NCBI RefSeq assembly: GCF_024218775.1
Contig: NZ_CP100404.1
Coordinates: 1,798,001-1,862,000, forward strand
Source: Haloarcula marina
GTDB lineage: Archaea > Halobacteriota > Halobacteria > Halobacteriales > Haloarculaceae
Direction: 5' to 3'
DNA length: 64,000 nt
Shown here: positions 25,870-33,326 of the stretch, in pieces
Layout: every line of letters starts with the position of its first letter
Numbering within the stretch: position 1 is the stretch's first letter
Program-made: the position numbers and the translations under genes
The notes under the pieces: generated by a model
Told to the model about the DNA's origin: nothing
Database searches by the model: none
The model's input: the letters and a program-made list of their open reading frames with translations, nothing else

Positions 25870-26667
25870 TCACTCTGCAACAGAGGAAGTTGAGTTCATC
25901 TCATGTATCTGTAAATTCGCTTTATTATAGTACAGTCGACCACTATACTCCCAAGAGTAGGAGTCGGTGATAAGGACAGTCCCGGTCCTCTCCGGATTAG
26001 GGTATAGATCTTGAGACGGAGGTTCTGGTGTGTGATCTACAGTAAATACAACAATAGCACTATGACTGGGTAAGAAATCGTCTATCTGAATAGCACCGTA
26101 GCATGTCGTATTTGCTGGGCGCTTCGCGAACTCGCCAACCTGCACCGATTCTGATTGTGACGACATTACAGCAGTATCGAAATTGGAGATACCCAGCGAT
26201 GCACTGTCGACACAGCCATTGAATCGGATATTCAAGCTATAGCTGTCGATAGATCGTGCTCCACTGTGGCTAATATTTAGAATGTATCTTGAGTACGTGT
26301 CGTTTACGGGAAGGCTCGCTCTTTCGAGATCTTCTTCCGGGGGATCTCCTACCTGGTACACACCTACCTCTGGGGTTGGTTCTGATACAATACCGGTCGC
26401 GACTTGAGTATCGTAGATGAACGGTGCAAATGCTGGCCCCATCGCTGCGAAAGCGATGCCACCAACAACGCCACTAATTATAGCCATCCGGACCGGCTTA
26501 GCCAAATCGGCATCATCCACATCTGAGAATAGGGATGAAACGACTGCGTTGAATCCACGGTTGACTTTTGTCAGAAGAGAGTACAGGAATGCCCCGATGA
26601 CAAAGGCGACAAAAAGGCCAAAAACAAGGGTTAGTAGTAATTGAATTATGGCTTGGAGAGGAGTCAT
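25870..26667 (-). CDS. Membrane-anchored protein with extracellular beta domain
   Basis: A 265-residue protein with two transmembrane segments (about residues 10-32 and 58-85) separated by a short cytoplasmic loop (KVNRGFNAVVSSLFSDVDDADLAKP). A beta-rich domain follows, with RYILNISHSGARSIDSYSLNI as a typical strand pattern. No catalytic residues are obvious. A GTTTAAT box about 30 nt upstream provides a promoter close to that of orc. Function unknown. Confidence 0.65.
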   Translation of the reverse strand: MTPLQAIIQLLLTLVFGLFVAFVIGAFLYSLLTKVNRGFNAVVSSLFSDVDDADLAKPVRMAIISGVVGGIAFAAMGPAFAPFIYDTQVATGIVSEPTPEVGVYQVGDPPEEDLERASLPVNDTYSRYILNISHSGARSIDSYSLNIRFNGCVDSASLGISNFDTAVMSSQSESVQVGEFAKRPANTTCYGAIQIDDFLPSHSAIVVFTVDHTPEPPSQDLYPNPERTGTVLITDSYSWEYSGRLYYNKANLQIHEMNSTSSVAE

Positions 26668-26792
26668 TGACTAGCTCTGCCGATGCCAACTCTGCGATTA
26701 AACAAAAGAGTGTGAGATATAGCGGTATCATTTTCACTTCCACTCCGGACGGGTCGTCTTTTAGACCCTATCTGGCAACTATCCGGAATGCG

Positions 26793-27791
26793 ATGATTAC
26801 CGACGCCCGAGCGCTCCGCCCTGAGTATGTACCCCGAGACCTCCAACATCGCGAGGGACAGATTGACCACCTTTCGTCTGTCCTCGCACCGTCGCAACTG
26901 TCCTACGCCGAGAACGTGTGTATCTTCGGACCGCCGGGCGTCGGTAAGACGACCGTCGCGAAGTACACCCTCGGCCAGCTCGAACGTGAACGTCTCGGGA
27001 TCCGCTGGGCGTACGTCTCCTGTCTCTCGGAGTCCGCGACGGGTATCCTCCACGCCGCCGCCCGGAACGCCGACCTCGGCGCAGACCTCCGTCGGGAAGG
27101 CACGCCACGCTCGGAACCACTGCGTCGCCTCCGTGAGTATGACGACCAAATCGTCGTCATCCTGGACGAGGTGAGTGTCCTCGACGAAGAACCGCTACTG
27201 GCGCTGCACGAGATCTCGAACGTGTCGCTCGTGTGTATCACGACCTATGAGGACCACTGGTTCTCGACACTGTCTGGGCAGGCGACCTCTCGTATGCGGT
27301 CGGCGGCGACGGTCCTCCTGGACAAGTACAGTCACGCCGAGTTGGTCGATATCCTCAACGCTCGCGTGAGCCACGGGCTCATGACGTCGCACGTCGACGA
27401 CGATGTGGTTCCGTACGTGGCCGACCTTGCGGCCGGGGACGCTCGTCGCGGTATCGCGTTACTCCGTCGTGGCGTGACCCATGTCCAGGAGAGCGACACC
27501 GAGCGACTGACGGCCGACATTATCGACGAGACTGCCGACGGCGTGGAACAGGACATCCGGTCGCGGCGGGTGCGCTCGCTGGGGACACATCATCGGTTGC
27601 TGTTGCGGATCGTCGAGGATGCGGGCGAGGTCGACGGTGGGACGCTTCGCGAGCGCTACGAGCGCGAGGCCGACCGGCCGAAATCGGATAGTTCGCGCAA
27701 GCGGTATCTTCAACTCCTGCAGCAGTACGACCTCATCGAGCGCTTCGGGCAGAAACGAGGGACGATGTATCGGGCTGTTCGTAGGAGTTGA
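26793..27791 (+). CDS. Orc1/Cdc6-family replication initiator
   Basis: 332 residues, shorter than chromosomal Orc1/Cdc6 (about 400). The order is an N-terminal ALRPEYVPRDLQHREGQI segment, Walker A GPPGVGKTT (about residues 47-55), Walker B VVILDEVS (about 119), sensor-type RMRSAATVLLDKYS, the lid helices (GDARRGIALLRRG) and a C-terminal winged helix (about 250-330). The inner ATG is used; the frame extends upstream but lacks family sequence. It would bind the element origin and load the helicase. A CRISPR array follows 10 bp after its stop. Confidence 0.9.
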   Translation: MITDARALRPEYVPRDLQHREGQIDHLSSVLAPSQLSYAENVCIFGPPGVGKTTVAKYTLGQLERERLGIRWAYVSCLSESATGILHAAARNADLGADLRREGTPRSEPLRRLREYDDQIVVILDEVSVLDEEPLLALHEISNVSLVCITTYEDHWFSTLSGQATSRMRSAATVLLDKYSHAELVDILNARVSHGLMTSHVDDDVVPYVADLAAGDARRGIALLRRGVTHVQESDTERLTADIIDETADGVEQDIRSRRVRSLGTHHRLLLRIVEDAGEVDGGTLRERYEREADRPKSDSSRKRYLQLLQQYDLIERFGQKRGTMYRAVRRS

Positions 27792-27800
27792 GGATTCGGT

Positions 27801-28157
27801 ATCTTAACCGCATGAGAGTCCGTCTGAAACGTCCAGTCCGGCCGACCCATCTCCGCTACCACAATACTTCTTCCCCACAAGGGTCCGTCTGAAACCGTGC
27901 GACTGATGGCGGAGTCGTCGACTACCAGACCGCTTCAACCCCACAAGGGTTCGTCTGTAACACGACCTCGAATCGCTCGCGTTCGAGGCGACGCGCGCTT
28001 CAACCCCACAAGGGTTCGTCTGTAACCGAAACACTCCGATAGAGGGGTATCGGCTCCTCGAGGCTTCAACCCCACAAGGGTTCGTCTGTAACGCCGGAAT
28101 ACTCGCGTAGGTAAACGGCGTCGGAACGCTTCAACCCCACAAGGGTTCGTCTGTAAC
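27801..28157 (-). CRISPR. Mini CRISPR array, type I-B-like haloarchaeal repeats, no cas genes nearby
   Basis: Four identical 30-bp repeats begin at 27932, 27997, 28063 and 28128. Read on the minus strand they start GTTACAGACGAACCC and end GGGGTTGAAGC, the haloarchaeal I-B repeat type. Two degenerate copies at 27866 (about 5 mismatches) and 27801 (10 mismatches) mark the old end. Five spacers are 35 or 36 nt. The leader side is therefore at higher coordinates (28158 onward), and transcription would run leftward toward orc. No cas gene exists in this window, so it would depend on host Cas proteins. Confidence 0.95.
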
Positions 28158-28214
28158 CATGCCCCAATCACGGGCCATAGGCGATATAGAGCACGTTCTC
28201 ACAAAGTCGTTTCC

Positions 28215-28362
28215 GTCGACCCCCAATAGCCTCTGAACCCCCGGGGGTCGACGACACCCGCCGTCGACACTACTATCCCTCCACCGAACGACGACGAGTA
28301 ACACCCATCACCGAACCGCCGGACGGCAGCACTAACGCCCACTAACGCCCACGTTTACGCCC
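28215..28362. other. Candidate replication origin or CRISPR leader region
   Basis: GTCGACCCCC (28215-28224) and GGGGGTCGAC (28243-28252) form a perfect 10-bp inverted repeat with an 18-nt loop. Further on, the decamer ACTAACGCCC is repeated in tandem (28331-28350) and followed by the related ACGTTTACGCCC (28351-28362). No gene lies between 28158 and 28489. Inverted G-rich repeats and iterons next to an orc gene fit an archaeal origin, but the consensus ORB motif is not obvious. Confidence 0.45.
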
Positions 28363-28489
28363 GCTGTTCTGTGGCCGTCTGAACACACTGAAGCATCCGA
28401 TTTCTACGTCTCGTGTCCGAAATTCATCTTTCGCCCACCCGCACGCCCCAGCGCCTTTACAGGGCAGAGCATCGCTCGGCGTATGGCTG

Positions 28490-28645
28490 GTGACAGAAAT
28501 TCGCGACGAACCCCCGGACAACCCGGGATGGGGGTGGTCGACCGACGACCTGTTTCGAGAGACGACCGAAAACGGCGCGGGGTGGTTAGACCGTCGCGAC
28601 GACGGTCGCGAACTCGCCCTGTGCTGGCGTCGGGAGGAGGGTTAG
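28490..28645 (+). CDS. Possible small acidic protein (51 residues)
   Basis: GTG to TAG. 51 residues rich in Asp, Glu and Trp (NPGWGWSTDD, ENGAGWLDRRDD), a composition typical of genuine haloarchaeal proteins. It overlaps the convergent gene at 28586 by 60 nt at their 3' ends, which lowers confidence in one of the two. Confidence 0.4.
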   Translation: MTEIRDEPPDNPGWGWSTDDLFRETTENGAGWLDRRDDGRELALCWRREEG

Positions 28646-28834
28646 CCCGGCCAGTGCGAGTTCTCGCAGGACTGTCGGCGGCACGCCTGCGGTCCGAATC
28701 GCGGCGTCGAGTGTCCAGCGGTCGTGTGGGCTGTCGGCCGGGTCGAGCACCTCGACGGCGATGGTCGGCGCGGTGTCACGGAGCGACCGGGCCGCGCGTT
28801 CGACCCGGGCGCGGGCTTCGACGGTGCAGGTCAC
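28586..28834 (-). CDS. Small hypothetical protein, second gene of a leftward pair
   Basis: An 82-residue protein starting at a GTG that overlaps the stop of the preceding gene (GTGA). The sequence is helical and acidic (VERAARSLRDTAPTIAVEVLDPADSP). No motif recognised. It is probably under the control of the repressor-type motifs upstream of its operon. Confidence 0.6.
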   Translation of the reverse strand: MTCTVEARARVERAARSLRDTAPTIAVEVLDPADSPHDRWTLDAAIRTAGVPPTVLRELALAGLTLLPTPAQGEFATVVATV

Positions 28835-29136
28835 GCCATTGCCTCCTGGAGGTCGTCGACGAACGAACCGCCGACGCGCGGGCCGGTGTCCCAGCCGCGT
28901 TGGATGCGGACGTGTTCGGCCCACTCGCGAAGGGTGGCGAGCGGCGTGTCGTCGAGGACGTATTTCTCGGCGTCAGTGGTCGTCTCGGCGTTGCGCGGGA
29001 CGACGACCGCGGCGAACTCGTAGCTGTCCCAGTAGTGGGCGCAATCGTGGCCGTCGACGCCGAGAAAGAGCGGGCGGTTCTGGGTGAGCATCTGGCGGGC
29101 GATACGTTCTTCAGGATGGGGGTCGGATTTCGTCAT
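28831..29136 (-). CDS. Hypothetical protein, first gene of a leftward operon
   Basis: A 101-residue protein with the ATG at MTKSDPHPEE. It has the order helix (ERIARQMLTQNRP), beta strands (LFLGVDGHDCAHYWDSYEFAAVVVPR), then helices. It resembles short haloarchaeal provirus proteins of unknown function. It overlaps the next gene by 4 nt. The operator-like motifs at 29251-29290 lie in its upstream region. Confidence 0.65.
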   Translation of the reverse strand: MTKSDPHPEERIARQMLTQNRPLFLGVDGHDCAHYWDSYEFAAVVVPRNAETTTDAEKYVLDDTPLATLREWAEHVRIQRGWDTGPRVGGSFVDDLQEAMA

Positions 29137-29250
29137 GCGTTTTGGCGGAACCGACGCGCCTCGGTGGTAGGACACCGGGGCGATTCTCCGTCTTTGAGGA
29201 AAATCGACCAGCGGCGCGTGTGTTCCTACTCTAACGTAACGACTTGGGGG

Positions 29251-29290
29251 CACTTAGAACTTGCGCCTATCTACGAAAAAGTGCACTTAG
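29251..29290. promoter_or_regulatory. Operator-like motif cluster, left copy
   Basis: CACTTAG at 29251-29257 and again at 29284-29290, with CTTGCGC at 29260-29266 and TCTACGAAAAA at 29270-29280. The same motifs recur at 29681-29714, on the other side of the repressor gene. It lies upstream of the leftward operon and overlaps the end of the repressor gene. Confidence 0.5.
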
Positions 29291-29589
29291 GAATCTTTTA
29301 TTTCCTTCTCAACTCGTTCAAGTCCAGCATCTGTGATGAAGTAATACGCTCTCCGCGAAGAACTGTCTCCTTCAATCGGGGTTATTTCACCTTCCCGGAG
29401 TTTCTGAGTGTCCACCCGAAACAAGTCACCATCCTCTACGAGATCATTCAGGATGTTCTGCATAGTCCGGTAGGAGAAAGTGACTCTAAAGTGCCGATTA
29501 AGTCCCGCCCAAATCGCCAGAGGTGGGAGCGGTATGTCTTGCTGGGCAACAAACTCCAGCACCATCTCGCGGCGAGCCTCTGGAGGCAT
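29287..29589 (-). CDS. phiH1-repressor-like winged-helix regulator
   Basis: 100 residues from the ATG at MPPEARREMVLEFV; an upstream ATG would add 28 residues with no family support. The winged helix runs over most of the protein (PLAIWAGLNRHFRVTFSYRTMQNILNDLVEDGDL), with a wing strand and a final helix (YYFITDAGLERVEKEI). phiH1-type repressors maintain lysogeny in haloarchaeal viruses. Its place between two divergent early-type operons, with shared motifs on both flanks, supports a lysogeny switch. Confidence 0.75.
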   Translation of the reverse strand: MPPEARREMVLEFVAQQDIPLPPLAIWAGLNRHFRVTFSYRTMQNILNDLVEDGDLFRVDTQKLREGEITPIEGDSSSRRAYYFITDAGLERVEKEIKDS

Positions 29590-29680
29590 GTCCCCACCGT
29601 CGGAGAGATAGCGGTTATTTCCTCCGAATATGCTGGGATAAGTGAAACTAATGCATTTGTGGGGTTGTTGCACTATAACT

Positions 29681-29714
29681 GCACTTGTCTACGCAAAACA
29701 CTAAGTGCTTGCGC
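29681..29714. promoter_or_regulatory. Operator-like motif cluster, right copy
   Basis: GCACTTG near 29681, TCTACGCAAAA at 29689-29699, CTAAGTG (the inverse of CACTTAG) at 29701-29707 and CTTGCGC at 29708-29714. A CTATAAC box lies just left (about 29673-29679). The cluster precedes the rightward CxxC operon and faces the repressor gene start. Confidence 0.5.
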
Positions 29715-29742
29715 AATTCACAGGTTAGCTGAGGCCGACGCG

Positions 29743-30051
29743 ATGCTCCCTCGGGGGTCATACGCTCGTGAAAACGGGTGCGACGCCGTGTCATCACCAC
29801 GGGCGTCGCGTCGGTCCACGCAGGACCGCATGTCACGACACGCAACGCGGGTTGAAAAACGACCCGCAAAGTCCAATGAGGAAACGCGCAGTAACCGAGA
29901 CGCTTCTGCACCGTACGCATCGGCTACGGGTCGCTGTCCAACCTGCGGCGGCCCGGTCAACGGGTTCAACGCCGACGCCCGGGCGACCGTCTCGCCCTGT
30001 GGCCATAGCGCCGCCGAGACGACGCTGACGGCACTTTTCGAGCATCCATGA
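29743..30051 (+). CDS. CxxC zinc-finger protein, first gene of the rightward operon
   Basis: 102 residues from the ATG at MLPRGSYA; a second ATG at 29830 would give 73 residues and the true start is uncertain. The C-terminal part has CPTCGGP and a later SPCGHS, a small zinc ribbon. The N-terminal part is Arg/Ser-rich and disordered. The last bases overlap the next ATG (ATGA). Probably an early-expressed nucleic-acid or protein-binding factor. Confidence 0.55.
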   Translation: MLPRGSYARENGCDAVSSPRASRRSTQDRMSRHATRVEKRPAKSNEETRSNRDASAPYASATGRCPTCGGPVNGFNADARATVSPCGHSAAETTLTALFEHP

Positions 30052-30350
30052 CTGAAACCACGACCACCGACGAAAGTACCGACAACGAGGCTGTCCGAGC
30101 CGTCTTCCAGACCTACGAAGACGAGGCTTCCCTCGAACACGATGAGGCGGGCCACATCACGAATCACGACGAGCTCGTGAACGCCCGGCAGACCTATCGA
30201 GAGATTCGGTGGTTTCAGCGCGAGACCGTCGACACATTCGACCTGACAGTGGTCGACGCCGACCACCCGCTGTGGTGTGAGCGCGTCGCAACCCTCGAAC
30301 GGGGCGACAGTCTCCGCGTCGACGACCTCCGGGAGGATGACGATGCGTAG
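30048..30350 (+). CDS. Hypothetical acidic protein
   Basis: A 100-residue, very acidic protein, mostly helical, with a single Cys (LWCERV). It overlaps both neighbours in the right-arm operon. Not recognised. Confidence 0.65.
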   Translation: MTETTTTDESTDNEAVRAVFQTYEDEASLEHDEAGHITNHDELVNARQTYREIRWFQRETVDTFDLTVVDADHPLWCERVATLERGDSLRVDDLREDDDA

Positions 30351-31149
30351 CGAAGACGATACCGACTGCGTGAAGGCGTGCCCCGAATGCGACAGCACGG
30401 GCCTCTCGACGACGGTTCGAGACACCACCGACCACGACTACTACTGTCGGAACTGCACGGCCGAATTGGACGCCTACGACCTCGTCGAGCGTGAACGTTA
30501 CGAAGAGTCCGGCCTGCAGGGTCTCGCCGGGAAGCTTGCCCGGATGGACCCCGAGGAGGTCGGCGACGGTGACGGGCGACTGGTGACCGACGGCGGCCGT
30601 CGCAAGACACACATCGGCGACGCGGGCCTCTACATTCCGGCAGACCTCCGGGAGTTCGAGGGGCAGGTCGTCTTTCGGACGCCGCGCTGTACGATTCAGC
30701 ACTTCGGGAGTCAGGCGCTTGCGGCCTACTACGGCCTCATCGACGCCGACGACTTCGGCGACGTTGCGGAGATGCCCGACCCGAAGAATCCCGACCTCGC
30801 ACCGAATGGTCTGCGCATCACGCCACAAGGCGGTGAATCCGTCGAGTTTGAAGTCGAGACCGAACCAGAGATTCGGACCGATGGCGGCCCACAGTTCGAG
30901 ACGCCAGCAGAGAAACACCTCGTCGGTGAGGCGAACGTCGAGTTTCAATGTGCGGTCGCCGCGAACGACCAGTTCGACCATCCAAACCCGGAGTTCTGCG
31001 ATCACGAACCCGAGACCGTCACGCTCGATGACCCGGCGTACGTCGACGGAAACGGGAACATCCACGTTCCAGGGCGACCCGTGGAGTGCCCGGAGTGTGG
31101 GAATCCACACGAGTTCGTGTTTAACGGGGTTTGGGTGTTCTTCGGATGA
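30343..31149 (+). CDS. Zinc-ribbon protein of the right-arm operon
   Basis: A 268-residue protein. The N-terminal zinc ribbon has CPECDST and CRNCTAE (residues about 13-38). A middle domain carries strands and an IQHFGSQALAAYYGL helix, and a C-terminal half ribbon has CPECGNPHEF. An ATG 6 nt upstream is also possible. It overlaps neighbours by 8 nt and 4 nt. Such modular CxxC proteins are typical of haloarchaeal proviruses, and DNA binding is likely but unproven. Confidence 0.65.
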   Translation: MRSEDDTDCVKACPECDSTGLSTTVRDTTDHDYYCRNCTAELDAYDLVERERYEESGLQGLAGKLARMDPEEVGDGDGRLVTDGGRRKTHIGDAGLYIPADLREFEGQVVFRTPRCTIQHFGSQALAAYYGLIDADDFGDVAEMPDPKNPDLAPNGLRITPQGGESVEFEVETEPEIRTDGGPQFETPAEKHLVGEANVEFQCAVAANDQFDHPNPEFCDHEPETVTLDDPAYVDGNGNIHVPGRPVECPECGNPHEFVFNGVWVFFG

Positions 31150-31724
31150 CCGGCATCAACTGGCCTGCGGGCTTCGAGCGAACTCCCCAGCGTCGCCGTG
31201 AACCGAACCGCAACTTCGAGGTGCGGATGGGGCAGGTGACGGAAGACCTCGCGACGGAGATGAACCGCCTCAACCCGGACGAGTGGCGGGCCTCAATCGG
31301 CAACAGCCACACGAAGTCGAACACGCTCCCGCTCCATAACGCGAACCCAGAGGACCCCGGATTCGTCCTCCGCTGGACGAAGGATGGGCAACAGTTCGCG
31401 GTGGCGTGTGACGCCTACTCCCGCTTGCGAGACAACGCCCGCGAGGTCTGCTTGTGGGTTCACGAAACCCGGATGCGCGCGAACCGGGCGGTCGTCACTG
31501 GCGAAAGCGAATTTGCCGCGGCGCGGCTGCCGAGCGAGGACGACGAGACGGTCGTCGCGTCGCCGCCGCCCCACACTGTGCTCGACGTCGCACCCGACGC
31601 GCCCGACGACGCAGTGGAAGCCGCCTTTCGCGAGAAAGCGAAAGAGGTCCACCCGGACCACGGCGGGAGTACCGAGGCGTTTCGACAGCTGAAGGCCGCC
31701 AAGGAGGCGATGCTCGATGCGTAA
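31146..31724 (+). CDS. J-domain (DnaJ-like) protein of the element
   Basis: A 192-residue protein. The C-terminal 60 residues form a J domain: TVLDVAPDAPDDAVEAAF, then the diagnostic HPD in EVHPDHGG, then the helix FRQLKAAKEAML. The N-terminal 125 residues form an unrecognised domain (NPDEWRASIGNSHTKSN). J-domain proteins recruit host Hsp70 (DnaK), and virus-encoded versions can redirect it to replication or assembly. The ATG overlaps the upstream stop, and the 3' end overlaps the next gene by 8 nt. Confidence 0.8.
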   Translation: MTGINWPAGFERTPQRRREPNRNFEVRMGQVTEDLATEMNRLNPDEWRASIGNSHTKSNTLPLHNANPEDPGFVLRWTKDGQQFAVACDAYSRLRDNAREVCLWVHETRMRANRAVVTGESEFAAARLPSEDDETVVASPPPHTVLDVAPDAPDDAVEAAFREKAKEVHPDHGGSTEAFRQLKAAKEAMLDA

Positions 31725-32028
31725 CGCCACCAGCTACCGGACGACGGTGACCGGCCGCTCGGTCGTTTCCTACGGGCCGTCCGCCCACGTCGACGGGGAC
31801 GGCTACGTCCTGTCGTTTTCGACTGATGCGGGCCGAGTCGAGATACTCGTCGACGAGCGAGCGATGTACGACCTCTGGAGTGAGGTTCGGGGCGTGCCGT
31901 GGCCCGAAGCGACCCACGAGCAAGACGAACACGACCGGCTGGTTCGCCGAGTGCTCCATGCCGCAAACGATGCGGACACGGCGATGCTTCGAGAGATGCT
32001 CCGCACGCTCTGTGCGGAGCCGTACTGA
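31717..32028 (+). CDS. Hypothetical protein, last gene of the right-arm operon
   Basis: A 103-residue protein, with beta strands first (GRSVVSYGPSAHVDGDGYVLSF) followed by helices (WSEVRGVPWPEA, LVRRVLHAAND). Not recognised. It overlaps the J-domain gene by 8 nt, so it is co-translated with it. A tRNA-like hairpin follows 22 nt after its stop. Confidence 0.65.
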   Translation: MRNATSYRTTVTGRSVVSYGPSAHVDGDGYVLSFSTDAGRVEILVDERAMYDLWSEVRGVPWPEATHEQDEHDRLVRRVLHAANDADTAMLREMLRTLCAEPY

Positions 32029-32049
32029 GAACAAACTGAACTGCGGCCC

Positions 32050-32088
32050 GGACCCACTGGCGACTCCGGTTCGATTCCGGATGGGTCC
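32050..32088 (+). other. tRNA acceptor/T-arm-like minihelix (tRNA remnant or att-related)
   Basis: GGACCCA (32050-32056) pairs with TGGGTCC (32082-32088). The 17 nt directly before the 3' strand (32065-32081) are a perfect T arm: TCCGG-TTCGATT-CCGGA. Only 8 nt (32057-32064) replace the D and anticodon arms. It is a decayed or deleted tRNA rather than a functional one. Confidence 0.6.
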
Positions 32089-32091
32089 CTC

Positions 32092-32137
32092 GACAGCGAG
32101 CGCGTGTTAGCTTGGAACCCTACCCGCGCTCGCTGTC
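32092..32137. repeat. Perfect 13-bp inverted repeat upstream of the integrase gene
   Basis: GACAGCGAGCGCG (32092-32104) and CGCGCTCGCTGTC (32125-32137) with a 20-nt loop. CACACAGACCC then occurs twice in the following 45 nt, before the integrase start. This could be a transcription terminator for the right-arm operon, or binding sites for the integrase. Confidence 0.6.
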
Positions 32138-32214
32138 ACACACAGACCCATGCAAACGCACACAGACCCGCGTGTTGGTTGTTTCGCCCGTCCACCCGGA
32201 GGTGTTGGCTTGCG

Positions 32215-33267
32215 GTGAGCCCGCCACCCGTCGAGGACCCCAGTGACCTGTCGGTTCGGGAGATGTACGAGATGTTCCTCGACGCGAAGCAACTCGACTA
32301 CACCGAGGAGACGCTTCGGGACTACGAGACGCGACTCCGCCAATTCGTCGAGTGGGCCGAAGACGGCAACGAAATCGAGCGGATGGGCGACATCACTGGC
32401 TGGCAACTGGAGCAGTTCAAACCCTACCGGCAGGGCCAGGACCTCGCGCCGACCACGATGAAGGGCCAGATGACGGCGTTGAAAGTCTGGCTTGATTATG
32501 CGGCCGACATCGAGGCCGTCGACGACATGTTGCCCTACAAGGTCAACGTCCCGACGCTCACCCAGACGGAGGAGACCGACGACACGCTCCTGGAGGCCGA
32601 CGACGCGAAGGCGCTAATCGAGCACTACCGGGAATCACAGGTCGAGTACGCGACGGAGCGACACGTCGCCCTCGAACTCGCGTGGTTCACCGGCGCGCGC
32701 CTCGGCGCGCTTCGCTCGCTCGACGTGGGCGACTACCAGTCAGCGGACCAGCTCATCTGGTTCCGACATCACCCGGACTCGACGCCGCTGAAGAAGAAAG
32801 TCGACGGGGAACGCCCTGTCGGCCTCCCACCGGAGACCTGTGAGGTCCTGGATGTCTGGATTAAGTCGGTGCGTCCGGACAAACGCGACGGCGACGGTCG
32901 CCGCCCGCTCCTCTGTTCGCGACAGGGGCGGCCGTCCGTCTCCACCATCCAGAACTGGATCTATCAGGCGACGCTCCCCTGTGTCGCTTCCTCGTGTCCA
33001 CACGGGAAGGACCCACGTTCCTGTGAGTGGACCGAGCGCAGCAAAGCGAGTCAATGCCCGTCGTCGCGGTCACCGCACCAGGTGCGGACCGGGTCGATTA
33101 CGTGGCAACTGAACACCGGCCTCTCTTTCGAGGCCGTCGGCACGCGCGTCAACTCCGACCCCGACACGCTCCGCCGTTACTACGACAAGGCCAGCGATGT
33201 CGAGAAGCTCGAACAGCGACGGCGTGCCTTCGTCGAGAAACTCAACTTCGAATCCGATGATAGCTAA
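32215..33267 (+). CDS. Tyrosine integrase of the element
   Basis: 350 residues from GTG (VSPPPVEDP). An N-terminal SAM-like core-binding domain (MYEMFLDAKQLDYTEETLRDYETRLRQFVEW) is followed by the catalytic domain: Arg in TGARLGALRSL (about residue 162), H-x-x-R in SPHQVRTGSITWQL (about 287) and Tyr in DTLRRYYDKAS (about 322). A Cys-rich insert (CVASSCPHGKDPRSCEW) just before the HxxR could bind zinc. The gene ends 59 bp from attR. It would catalyse integration into and excision from tRNA-Trp. Confidence 0.93.
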   Translation: MSPPPVEDPSDLSVREMYEMFLDAKQLDYTEETLRDYETRLRQFVEWAEDGNEIERMGDITGWQLEQFKPYRQGQDLAPTTMKGQMTALKVWLDYAADIEAVDDMLPYKVNVPTLTQTEETDDTLLEADDAKALIEHYRESQVEYATERHVALELAWFTGARLGALRSLDVGDYQSADQLIWFRHHPDSTPLKKKVDGERPVGLPPETCEVLDVWIKSVRPDKRDGDGRRPLLCSRQGRPSVSTIQNWIYQATLPCVASSCPHGKDPRSCEWTERSKASQCPSSRSPHQVRTGSITWQLNTGLSFEAVGTRVNSDPDTLRRYYDKASDVEKLEQRRRAFVEKLNFESDDS

Positions 33268-33326
33268 CGATACTACCACCGATAGGCGAACCGAAAATAA
33301 CCATGCAGCCAAGCGATTTGCTGATG

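Noticed and set aside
27801-28157. Leftward ORFs through the repeat array
   Set aside because: They arise from the regular repeat-spacer structure of the CRISPR array and have repeated identical peptides.
28483-30051. A 522-codon rightward open frame covering the repressor region
   Set aside because: It runs antisense to three well-supported leftward genes, has an Arg/Ser-rich composition typical of GC-rich shadow frames, and only its last about 100 codons (kept as the CxxC gene) look coding.
32050-32088. A functional tRNA gene
   Set aside because: There is no D arm, anticodon arm or anticodon; only acceptor and T arm remain.
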